This document shows positions 8,383-15,064 of a stretch of DNA of 24,368 nt, piece by piece. Below the pieces are notes generated by a model. That model had not been told where the DNA came from. It worked only from the letters and a program-made list of their open reading frames with translations, and did not search any database. This DNA is from CAYUNT01 sp964446285 (GTDB lineage Bacteria; Sumerlaeota; Sumerlaeia; SLMS01; CAYUNT01). Position numbers and translations under genes: made by a program. The stretch spans positions 1 to 24,368 of the forward strand of contig CAYUNT010000052.1 of NCBI GenBank assembly GCA_964446285.1. Reading direction: 5' to 3'. Numbering within the stretch: position 1 is the stretch's first letter; each line of letters starts with the position of its first letter.

Positions 8383-9255
8383 TTACGATTTCTCGGCATC
8401 CAGTTCGAAGGCGAATCGCGCGGCTAGGGCGTGTTCCTCTCCGGGGGCGAGCGTCACTGGGTGGTCCACGCAATTGGCCGGTTCGACGCAGACAAACGGC
8501 GGCGCGGCGGCGGACGGATCGCCTTTTTTCGCGCCGGGATTCCAGACAACCGTCTCGCGCGAACCAGACTTCTCGATGCGAATCGTGGCGCGCCCCGCCT
8601 CGCGGATGCGGCACACCGCCGTCGTATCGACGAAAACGTTGTCGCGCTCGCCCGTGAACCGCACGCCGCCCGCGAGTGTCTTGCGTTTCGCGCCGTCGGT
8701 TTTGTCGATGTAGCCCGCGCCGTCCAATCCCTCGACGCAGATCGCGCGAACGTCGCCGACGGCGAAATACGAGTGAAGAGCATTTTCGAAGGAAAACGGC
8801 GTCTTGTCTGTGTTTTTGACGATCATGCGCATCGCAAGCGCCAGTTCCTCGACGCCGACCTCAAGGCGTGCCCAGAACGCATGGGGCCAGACGACGCGCG
8901 TCAATTCGTTGTCCACGACTTCGAGGGCGACGCCTGCGATCGCGCCTTCCGGACGGCATTCGCCCGCGATCGACCACGTCAAATTGCGCGCGAATCCGTG
9001 GCGCGGAACATCGGCGCGGTCGCGATGCGGTCCGAACCACGGAAACACCAGCGGAGCCCCGCCCCGAATGGCGCGCCCGGCACGCGGCGTCGCGCCGTCC
9101 ATCCAGAACATCGAAAGACCTTGCTTGCGGTTCATGAACGCCGTCACATGCGCGCCATTCAGATACACCTCGGCAAAAAGCCCATCCCGGTCAAAGACCA
9201 GACGCAGCAATCCCCCCGCCCCCGGTTCAACCCGCCAGTCGCGAAATTCATTCAT
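8383..9255 (-). CDS. D-hexose-6-phosphate mutarotase-like / aldose 1-epimerase family protein
   Basis: A 290-residue cytoplasmic protein of the galactose mutarotase superfamily, closest in look to YeaD-type glucose-6-phosphate 1-epimerases, which interconvert alpha and beta anomers. Visible marks are the GGAPLVFPWFGPH segment (65-77), His86 in VPRHGF, ENALHSYFAVGD (157-168) with His161, the VWNP motif (237-240) and the VCVEPAN motif (255-261) with Glu258 as the likely base. Length is normal. The ATG at 9255 is chosen over one at 9291 because AAAGGA lies six bases before it. It is transcribed against its neighbours on both sides, with only 42 bases between its end and the end of the YfhO-like gene. 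Its substrate could be another sugar phosphate. Confidence 0.88.
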   Translation of the reverse strand: MNEFRDWRVEPGAGGLLRLVFDRDGLFAEVYLNGAHVTAFMNRKQGLSMFWMDGATPRAGRAIRGGAPLVFPWFGPHRDRADVPRHGFARNLTWSIAGECRPEGAIAGVALEVVDNELTRVVWPHAFWARLEVGVEELALAMRMIVKNTDKTPFSFENALHSYFAVGDVRAICVEGLDGAGYIDKTDGAKRKTLAGGVRFTGERDNVFVDTTAVCRIREAGRATIRIEKSGSRETVVWNPGAKKGDPSAAAPPFVCVEPANCVDHPVTLAPGEEHALAARFAFELDAEKS

Positions 9256-9261
9256 TTCCTG

Positions 9262-9267
9262 TCCTTT
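9262..9267 (-). promoter_or_regulatory. Ribosome binding site of mutarotase-like gene
   Basis: AAAGGA on the minus strand, six bases before the ATG at 9255. It decides that start against the in-frame ATG codons further upstream at 9291 and 9285, which lack such a site. Confidence 0.6.
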
Positions 9268-9465
9268 ATTATATTCTTTTTGCATGCACATGAAAATTAT
9301 CCCTTCTATATGGTCATCCCTTCCATTTGGCTTCCCCGCCGGCTAAATCATTGAGCGAGAAAAACGCCGCAAGTCAAGCCCGCCCGCCGGGCAAGGTTTT
9401 GGCTTGGGGAATCCAGTATGCCCGCGTGGGGCGCATCTTGATAATAATACCGATTTGCAAGGAAA

Positions 9466-9545
9466 CCCCGTCACTTCGTTCCGGGTTCTGCATATACGGA
9501 TGCATTACGGATGGCTTTTTGCAGAACCCCGAACGCAGTGAGGGG
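9466..9545. repeat. Long imperfect inverted repeat
   Basis: The left arm 9466-9491 and right arm 9521-9545 are complementary over about 25 bases with one bulged base and two mismatches; both contain a GTTCTGC end facing the loop. The 29-base loop holds TACGGATG twice (9495-9502 and 9506-9513), followed by a run of five T. It could be a MITE-like element, a REP-type pair or a strong RNA hairpin. Confidence 0.65.
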
Positions 9546-9671
9546 GCACAAGCGGTTCGGATCAGTAACAGTGTCAAGATGTGCCCGCCCGCGTGTGGAT
9601 TTCGCACGTTCTTCTCGCTCCCCGAATGGCAATGCATTATCCTATAGGGTTGCTGCCCCGAATTCCCCGCC

Positions 9672-9736
9672 CCAGCCTGATGCAAAGGAATCGGTTGGCA
9701 AGGCCGGCGGAAAATGGAATACTGGCATCAGGCTGG
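9672..9736. repeat. Perfect 12-bp inverted repeat
   Basis: CCAGCCTGATGC (9672-9683) and GCATCAGGCTGG (9725-9736) are exact reverse complements separated by 41 bases. No reading frame or known element explains them. They sit about 120 bases before the tandem array. Confidence 0.6.
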
Positions 9737-9854
9737 TTTGTGAGCCTAGTGACTTGAGGCGTTCTCCTTGGCGGCGTCTTGTCGCAAAGGATTTGGATCG
9801 CAGGGATTCTTGGTAAAAGAATGCAGCATGGAGCCTCTCCGAATACCCGCCAAA

Positions 9855-9986
9855 GAATCTTGGACGGGACGTCCAAGCCACCAGAAGAAATCTTGGACAA
9901 GATGTCCATGCCGCAGGAAGAAATCTTGGACAAGATGTCCATGCCACAGGAAGAAATCTTGGACGAGACGTCCAAGCCACCGGAAG
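9855..9986. repeat. Four-unit 33-bp tandem palindromic repeat
   Basis: Units lie at 9855-9887, 9888-9920, 9921-9953 and 9954-9986 with no spacers. Each holds a potential hairpin: CTTGGAC, five bases, GTCCAAG in the outer units 1 and 4, and CTTGGAC, AAGAT, GTCCATG in the inner units 2 and 3. The inner pair are nearly identical to each other, as are the outer pair, giving an A-B-B-A order. The array ends 98 bases before the permease start. The same repeat occurs inside the STAS gene at 4411. Confidence 0.9.
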
Positions 9987-10084
9987 TTTTCGGATAGATC
10001 CCTGCAACCCAGCCCTTTTGCCGCATCCAAAGAACACCAGATAAACATGATCCCATTCATTCTTTCATCCAAGGTGCGTGTAGA

Positions 10085-11023
10085 ATGAATCTCCTGATCG
10101 GATCGCTTACCATCGGACTCATCCTGTCGCTTCTGGCGATGGGCGTGTATATTTCGTTCCGCATCTTCGACTTCGCGGACATCACAGTGGATGGTTCGTT
10201 TCCGCTGGGCGCGGCAGTGGCCGCCACGCTGATCGTCAAAGGAGTGCATCCCATTCCGGCCACGCTCGCCGCCGCCGTAATGGGCTGTTTCGCCGGGGCC
10301 ATCACGGGCATCCTCCACACGCGATTCCGCATTCATCAGTTGTTGTCGGGCATTTTGGTCATGACCGCGCTGTATTCGGTCAATCTGCACGTCATGGGGC
10401 GCAGCAACATCCCGCTGATGAGCGCCAAGACGATTTCCACGCTGGTCGAGACGCTGGCCATCCGTATGCTCGGCGGGGCGCATGTCGTGAACCTGATCGG
10501 CTGGGAGGTCAGCGTGCGCGACCTCTCGCAGATCGTTTTTTATCTCGCGCTGATTCCCGCGCTGGCCGTGGTCCTTTATTTCTTCCTGCGAACCGACCTT
10601 GGAACCTCGATGCGCGCCACGGGGAACAACCCGCAGATGATCCGCGCGCTGGGCGTGAACACCGGGACGATGATCGTTCTCGGGCTGGCGCTGGCCAACG
10701 GATTCGTGGCGCTCTCCGGGGCGTTTCTGGCGCAGTTCCAGGGATTCGCCGACGTGCAGATGGGCATCGGAATGATCGTCTGGGGCCTCGCGAGTGTCAT
10801 CATCGGCGAATCACTCGTGCGCGCGCGCCACGTTGGCCTCACAATCGCCGGCGCCATCATCGGAGCTGTTCTTTTCCGCCTGCTTGTAGCCATTGCGCTG
10901 CGCTTTGGCCTGAATCCGAACGATCTGAAACTCATTACGGCGATTTTCGTATTCGCCGCGCTTGTGGCGCCAAACGCATTGGCCCGTTTGCGCGCCTTGC
11001 GGGGAGGCAGCGCCCATGCCTGA
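10085..11023 (+). CDS. ABC transporter permease (TrpY-like, BPD_transp_2 family)
   Basis: A 312-residue inner-membrane protein made almost wholly of hydrophobic segments. The DITVDGSFPLGAAVAA stretch (32-47) near the N-terminus is characteristic of permeases that pair with ABC_sub_bind binding proteins, and the GNNPQMIRALGVNT loop (about 179-192) is the conserved cytoplasmic segment that contacts the ATPase. AAGGTG lies eight bases before the ATG. The gene overlaps the ATPase gene by eight bases and should form a complex with it. The best candidate binding protein is the one at 2775-3887, as no other is in the window. The substrate (an amino acid or another small molecule) is not evident. Confidence 0.92.
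   Translation: MNLLIGSLTIGLILSLLAMGVYISFRIFDFADITVDGSFPLGAAVAATLIVKGVHPIPATLAAAVMGCFAGAITGILHTRFRIHQLLSGILVMTALYSVNLHVMGRSNIPLMSAKTISTLVETLAIRMLGGAHVVNLIGWEVSVRDLSQIVFYLALIPALAVVLYFFLRTDLGTSMRATGNNPQMIRALGVNTGTMIVLGLALANGFVALSGAFLAQFQGFADVQMGIGMIVWGLASVIIGESLVRARHVGLTIAGAIIGAVLFRLLVAIALRFGLNPNDLKLITAIFVFAALVAPNALARLRALRGGSAHA
11001..11007 (+). promoter_or_regulatory. Ribosome binding site of ABC ATPase gene
   Basis: GGGGAGG lies eight bases before the ATG at 11016, inside the end of the permease gene. It supports the 11016 start over an upstream in-frame ATG at 10962 and the internal ATG at 11127. Confidence 0.65.
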
Positions 11024-11939
11024 GATTTCGCCCACATCCCAAACGCCCACATCCCAAGCCTCCTCTTCCCACCCCGCACCTGCCGCATCCGCGCTCAAGC
11101 CGCCGTCTGCGTCCGCCCTCGCGCCCATGCTTTCCATCGAGGGGCTTTTCAAGACCTTCCACGCCGGAACGCCCAACGAAGTTCGCGCCTTGCGCGGCGT
11201 GAATCTCGCTATCGAAGAAGGTTCGTTTGTCGTCGTGATCGGCACGAACGGCTCGGGCAAATCGACGCTTCTCAACGCCGCCGCCGGAACGTTTTTCCCA
11301 GACTCGGGGCGGATTCTGCTCGACGGGCGGGATGTAACGCGCTGGCCTGAGCACAAACGCGCGCGACGGATCGGGCGCGTGTTTCAAAATCCCTTCAGCG
11401 GCACTGCACCGGGGATGAGCGTGGCGGAAAACCTGGCGCTCGCGGCCAAACGCGCCTCGGGGCGCGGATTCGGATGGGCGCTTGGGGCGGAACGGCGCCG
11501 CGCGTTTCACGAGCGGGTGCGAAGCCTCAATATGGGCCTGGAAGACCGCCTTGGCAACGAGATCGGCTCGCTTTCGGGCGGGCAGCGCCAGGCCCTTACG
11601 CTTCTCATGGCCACATGGGTTCGCCCCAAACTCCTCTTGCTCGATGAACACACCGCCGCCCTCGATCCCAAAAGCGCCGACCAGGTTATTCGCCTGACGC
11701 ACGAAATTGTCTCGCGCGACCGTCTGACCACGCTCATGGTTACGCACTCGATGCACCAGGCGGTGAACCTGGGCGACCGGCTGATTATGATGCATCGCGG
11801 CGAAATCATCCACGACATCCGCGGGACGGAAAAGCGCTGCCTGCGCGTCAATGAACTCCTTGCGCGGTTCGACGAAGTGCGCCGAATGGACCAACTCGAT
11901 CCCAGCGCGGCGGAAATGCTCCGCGCCGCCTACGTATAA
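11016..11939 (+). CDS. ABC transporter ATP-binding protein (TrpZ-like)
   Basis: A 307-residue ATPase with all motifs: Walker A GTNGSGKST (76-84), Q-loop Gln124 in VFQNPF, signature LSGGQ (186-190), Walker B ending in LLLLDEHTAALDP with Asp210 and Glu211, and switch His244 in VTHSMHQ. It should energise the permease it overlaps. The first 37 residues, before MLSIEGLF, are a Ser/Thr/Pro/Ala-rich extension that ABC ATPases normally lack; part of it is a 15-base tandem repeat coding SPTSQ-TPTSQ. The start at 11016 has a strong ribosome binding site, so the extension is probably made, though translation from the ATG at 11127 would give a standard-length protein. Confidence 0.93.
   Translation: MPEISPTSQTPTSQASSSHPAPAASALKPPSASALAPMLSIEGLFKTFHAGTPNEVRALRGVNLAIEEGSFVVVIGTNGSGKSTLLNAAAGTFFPDSGRILLDGRDVTRWPEHKRARRIGRVFQNPFSGTAPGMSVAENLALAAKRASGRGFGWALGAERRRAFHERVRSLNMGLEDRLGNEIGSLSGGQRQALTLLMATWVRPKLLLLDEHTAALDPKSADQVIRLTHEIVSRDRLTTLMVTHSMHQAVNLGDRLIMMHRGEIIHDIRGTEKRCLRVNELLARFDEVRRMDQLDPSAAEMLRAAYV
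11029..11057. repeat. 15-bp tandem duplication at ATPase gene start
   Basis: CGCCCACATCCCAA occurs at 11029-11042 and again at 11044-11057, a period of 15 bases. It codes for two five-residue units in the non-conserved N-terminal extension of the ATPase. Confidence 0.7.
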
Positions 11940-11965
11940 TTGGAAGAATGCGAAATCCATTTCTC

Positions 11966-11971
11966 AGGAGG
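11966..11971 (+). promoter_or_regulatory. Ribosome binding site of RsbW-like/GNAT gene
   Basis: AGGAGG lies ten bases before the ATG at 11982. It favours this start over the in-frame TTG at 11940, which directly abuts the previous gene. Confidence 0.65.
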
Positions 11972-11981
11972 CTCTCTCTCC

Positions 11982-13481
11982 ATGCCGGCATCGGAAGTTC
12001 TCGCGAAAATAACCGTCCAGGGACGCAAGGCCCTTTTGCGCCCCGTTGTGGCTTTTGTGCGTGAAGCCGCTCTCACAGAAGGATTTACAGAGGCCGAGGC
12101 CCGCCGTCTGGAGCTGGTCGCCGAGGAATCGTGCCTGAACGTAATTCAGCACGCCCTGGAAGGCGACGAGAAATCAACTTACGACGTCGTGCTCGAACGC
12201 CGCCCCGCGCAGTTTGTGCTGGCCGTCGAGGATCGCGGACTGCCCTTCGATTGGCGAAAATGCGAAAAGGGCGATTCGGAAGGGCTTGGATTGCGCCTGA
12301 TGCGCGCCTTCACGGACGAAATCCGCTTTGTCAACCTCGGGCGCGGCGGCAAGCGCCTCGAATTCATCAAACATTTCGCCCCGCGCACCCCGGCGGATCC
12401 CAACGCGGAATCCCCCGAAGCCCCCGCAGCCGAAGCGGCGCAGGGATCGGCCCGTCCAGCGGTGGCTCCCATACCGGCGGACGTCCCCATCCGGATTCGA
12501 TTCATGACGCCCGAAGACGGCGTGGCGCTGGCCCGTTGCATGTATCGCTGCTACGGCTATACGTATTGGGAATCTGTATATATCCCCGAAAAAATGCGTG
12601 AACTGCTCGCCAGCGGACTGCGCGCGAGCGTCGTGGCCGACACGCCGGACGGCGAAATCGTTGGGCATCTGGCGCTAATGAAGGAGCAGGCGGATTCGCG
12701 CGTGGCGGAAATCGGCCAGGCGGTGGTGGACCCACGCTGCCGCGGCCGCAAACTGTTCGAGCAAATGAAAACCCAATTCATCGACTACTCGCAAAACGCT
12801 GGGCTATACGGACTCTACAGCGAGGCCGTGGCGCTACATCCTTATTCGCAAAAGGGCAATCACGCGCTTGGCTCGACCGAGACCGGCATCCTCCTGGCTC
12901 ACGCTCCGCAAACGCTCTCCTACCGCCAAATCCAGGAGCAACAAACCCAGCGCATCACCACGGTTCTTTTCTATTTGCGCACGAACGACGAACCCGAGCG
13001 AACAGTCTATCCGCCTTTCCATCACAAGAGCATGGTGGCGCGGATTTTCGAGTATGGGCATTTCCGCCGCAAAATCGAGCGCCCATCCGCCCGCGAAGCA
13101 CTCAACATTGGCGAATCCGCGCAGATCGACGTGAACGTGAATGTGGATTTCGGCATCGGCGTGCTTCGCGTGGCGCGCTGGGGGGCGGACATTCAGGACC
13201 TTATTCGCGTGCGCCTGCGCGAACTCTGCCTGAGCCGCCTCGACGTGATTTTCGTCGATCTGCCGCTTTCGGACCCGGCAACGTCAGCATTCTGCGCACC
13301 GATCGAGGCGCTTGGGTTCTTCTTCGCGGGCGTGGTTCCCGAGTTGGCGGGCGGCGACGTATTGCGCCTGCAATACCTGAACAACGTCAGTGTCGATCCA
13401 TCCAAGGTTGTGGTTGTGTCAGACTTCGCAAAAGAGTTATTCAAATACGTGCTCGATGCCTGCGGGCAGCGAGGCAATTGA
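11982..13481 (+). CDS. RsbW-like anti-sigma kinase domain fused to GNAT acetyltransferase domain
   Basis: A 499-residue soluble fusion. Residues 1-135 are a HATPase_c_2 domain of the RsbW/SpoIIAB type: N-box with AEESCLNVIQHA (47-58, including Glu48/Glu49 and Asn53), G1 box EDRGLPFD (83-90) with Asp84, and G2 box GLGLRLM (101-107). Known relatives bind a sigma factor or another partner and phosphorylate a STAS-domain antagonist. After an Ala/Pro-rich linker (about 136-168) comes a GNAT-like region (about 170-340) with the acetyl-CoA loop VDPRCRGRKLFEQM (about 249-262). The last 150 residues resemble no domain I can name. The gene follows the ABC ATPase by 42 bases on the same strand and is probably in its operon. 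The STAS protein at 3887 is the only visible candidate partner. The fusion's acetylation substrate is unknown. Confidence 0.88.
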   Translation: MPASEVLAKITVQGRKALLRPVVAFVREAALTEGFTEAEARRLELVAEESCLNVIQHALEGDEKSTYDVVLERRPAQFVLAVEDRGLPFDWRKCEKGDSEGLGLRLMRAFTDEIRFVNLGRGGKRLEFIKHFAPRTPADPNAESPEAPAAEAAQGSARPAVAPIPADVPIRIRFMTPEDGVALARCMYRCYGYTYWESVYIPEKMRELLASGLRASVVADTPDGEIVGHLALMKEQADSRVAEIGQAVVDPRCRGRKLFEQMKTQFIDYSQNAGLYGLYSEAVALHPYSQKGNHALGSTETGILLAHAPQTLSYRQIQEQQTQRITTVLFYLRTNDEPERTVYPPFHHKSMVARIFEYGHFRRKIERPSAREALNIGESAQIDVNVNVDFGIGVLRVARWGADIQDLIRVRLRELCLSRLDVIFVDLPLSDPATSAFCAPIEALGFFFAGVVPELAGGDVLRLQYLNNVSVDPSKVVVVSDFAKELFKYVLDACGQRGN

Positions 13482-13518
13482 GCGCTGACGCCGCGCGGCT
13501 GTGCAGCGCTTGGTTTCT
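13481..13518 (+). terminator. Possible hairpin terminator after RsbW-like/GNAT gene
   Basis: AGCGCTG (13481-13487) and CAGCGCT (13504-13510) pair perfectly, with the self-complementary CCGCGCGG inside the loop. The stem begins at the last base of the stop codon and is followed by TGGTTTCT rather than a clean T run, so it may be a weak terminator or simply a hairpin that protects the mRNA end. Confidence 0.3.
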
Positions 13519-13744
13519 GAAACGCGTATCTGCGCCGCGGGCATTATCGCGCTTCGCACAGTCAACCTGGAGGCCTCGACAGACGACGGGTATTATTGGA
13601 AGTGCGTCCGCAGGTGCGCAAGAAGTCAGATAGGCGCGAGTGCGGAGCCTCGCGATCCCCAATGGGGCAGGCCATACGAATGGAATGATTCTTGCTGAGT
13701 TTATTTTGCCCCTTTTGTCTCGGGGGAACGGGCGGGGGCGGACC

Positions 13745-15064
13745 ATGCAGAGAATGTCCAGATTTTTGTCCAAAGACCGAATAATTCTTCTGGCGCGCCG
13801 TTTGCGGCGATCTGTCGTGGAGCTGCACAGGCGCCAGCCTCGGTTTCGCTGGACGCTTGAAGGCATTCTTTATGTGAGTGTTACGTTATCGATCGGCCTC
13901 GCGGCTTTCAACACCGGCACCAACCTTCTGTATCTCATCTGCTCGATGCTTCTGTCGTTTTTGGTGCTCTCGGGCATTGTCTCCACAAATTCGCTGCGCG
14001 GCCTGGACGTATCGCGTTCCGCCCCGCGCCATGCCGTGGCGGGCGAGCCATGCCGGATTGAAATCCACCTGAATAACCGCAAGCGCTGGAGCACGTCATA
14101 CTCGCTTAGGGTTGTGGATTCGCTCGTAATGAAGGAACCGCTAGGTTCCGTGTATTTCCTGTCGATTCGCAGCCACGCAGTGGCGCACGCCTCCTATCGC
14201 ACGCGCTTTCCGAGCCGGGGCATTTACCGGCTTGGCGAGGTCAAAATCATCAGCCGGTTTCCATTTGGACTGGTGGAGCGATCCTGGGGCAAATCGCTGC
14301 CGCATGAAATCCTGGTCTATCCGCGCATTGTGGACATCCATCCCGTGCTCGAGCGCGCGGAGGCCGACCTGGGCGAGGTGGAAAGCGGGCAGAAGGGCCA
14401 CGGAATCAGCCTTTTGCAGCTGCGCGAATACACGGGACAGGAATCGGCGCGCGACATCCACTGGAAGACTTCCGCCCGCGCCGGGCGCCTTATGGTCAAG
14501 GAGCACGAAAAGGAGGAAAAACGGCGGGTCTCCATCTACCTATACAACGCGACTCCAACGCCTCCCTCCGCCGAACTTCAGGAACGTTTTGAACTAGCCG
14601 TCGTGCTGGCCGCATCTCTCGTCAAGTATCTTATCGACCGCGAGCACCAGGTGCAGTTGACAACCGCCACCGGGCGCGTCCCCTTCGGAATGGGAATCAG
14701 CCATTTGCACCGCTGCCTGCGGGCGCTGGCCCGAATCGAACTGGAAACGCGCGAGGCAGGCCACCCGCCCACGCTTCCACCCCCAGAAGCCGAATCCGCC
14801 AATTTGTATGTCCATTTCGATCCGGAGCGAGGCGATGAGGTCTATGAGGCTTCCGCCCGGGTGCTGGACGTGGAAAAATGGAGGGAAATTCTTCGGCCTT
14901 CGCCGGGCGGATTGGCTGAAGATTCTCAAGAGCCTCCTCCGCGGAAACACCTGGACGAGGATACCCCTCCCCCGCAGGACGCCCTGGCCGTATCCGCCTC
15001 TTCTGTCTCCTCCACTTCTTCTGATACGCAGGCGCGCGAAAACAAGAGCGGAACTTCGCTATGA
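13745..15064 (+). CDS. DUF58 domain protein
   Basis: A 439-residue membrane-anchored protein. Two adjacent helices near the N-terminus (about 39-54 and 60-79) are followed by a beta-rich region and the DUF58 core, shown by RDIHWKTSARAGRLMVKEHE (about 237-256). DUF58 proteins usually carry a von Willebrand A-like fold and sit beside MoxR AAA ATPases and transglutaminase-like proteins, where they are thought to help assemble or activate envelope complexes. No MoxR gene is in this window. The ATG at 13745 follows a G-rich stretch suitable as ribosome binding site; in-frame GTG at 13640 and ATG at 13685 would lengthen the N-terminus with non-conserved residues, and an ATG at 13754 is also possible. 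The gene overlaps the transglutaminase gene by four bases. The 260 bases before it show no other gene. Confidence 0.9.
   Translation: MQRMSRFLSKDRIILLARRLRRSVVELHRRQPRFRWTLEGILYVSVTLSIGLAAFNTGTNLLYLICSMLLSFLVLSGIVSTNSLRGLDVSRSAPRHAVAGEPCRIEIHLNNRKRWSTSYSLRVVDSLVMKEPLGSVYFLSIRSHAVAHASYRTRFPSRGIYRLGEVKIISRFPFGLVERSWGKSLPHEILVYPRIVDIHPVLERAEADLGEVESGQKGHGISLLQLREYTGQESARDIHWKTSARAGRLMVKEHEKEEKRRVSIYLYNATPTPPSAELQERFELAVVLAASLVKYLIDREHQVQLTTATGRVPFGMGISHLHRCLRALARIELETREAGHPPTLPPPEAESANLYVHFDPERGDEVYEASARVLDVEKWREILRPSPGGLAEDSQEPPPRKHLDEDTPPPQDALAVSASSVSSTSSDTQARENKSGTSL

Larger units (their letters stand above)
9256..10084. other. Gene-free region rich in inverted and tandem repeats
   Basis: These 829 bases separate the minus-strand mutarotase-like gene from the plus-strand permease gene. 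No open frame in it has a recognisable domain; the longest ones on the minus strand are read through the tandem repeat and give repetitive Trp/Ser/Pro/Arg peptides. It holds two inverted repeats (9466-9545 and 9672-9736) and a four-unit tandem array (9855-9986). Promoters for both flanking genes should lie here, but I find none strong enough to call. Confidence 0.7.

Noticed and set aside
9268..9296. TATAAT with TTTTCA 17 bases upstream as promoter of the mutarotase-like gene
   Set aside because: Transcription would start about at 9261, after the ribosome binding site at 9262-9267, so it does not fit the chosen start. It may simply be an A/T-rich leader.
9855..9986. CRISPR-like array
   Set aside because: The 33-base units follow each other directly with no spacers, and no cas gene is in the window.
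9640..10060. Minus-strand reading frames giving repetitive Trp/Ser/Pro/Arg peptides
   Set aside because: All open frames are produced by the 33-base repeat being a multiple of three; there is no ribosome binding site or domain.
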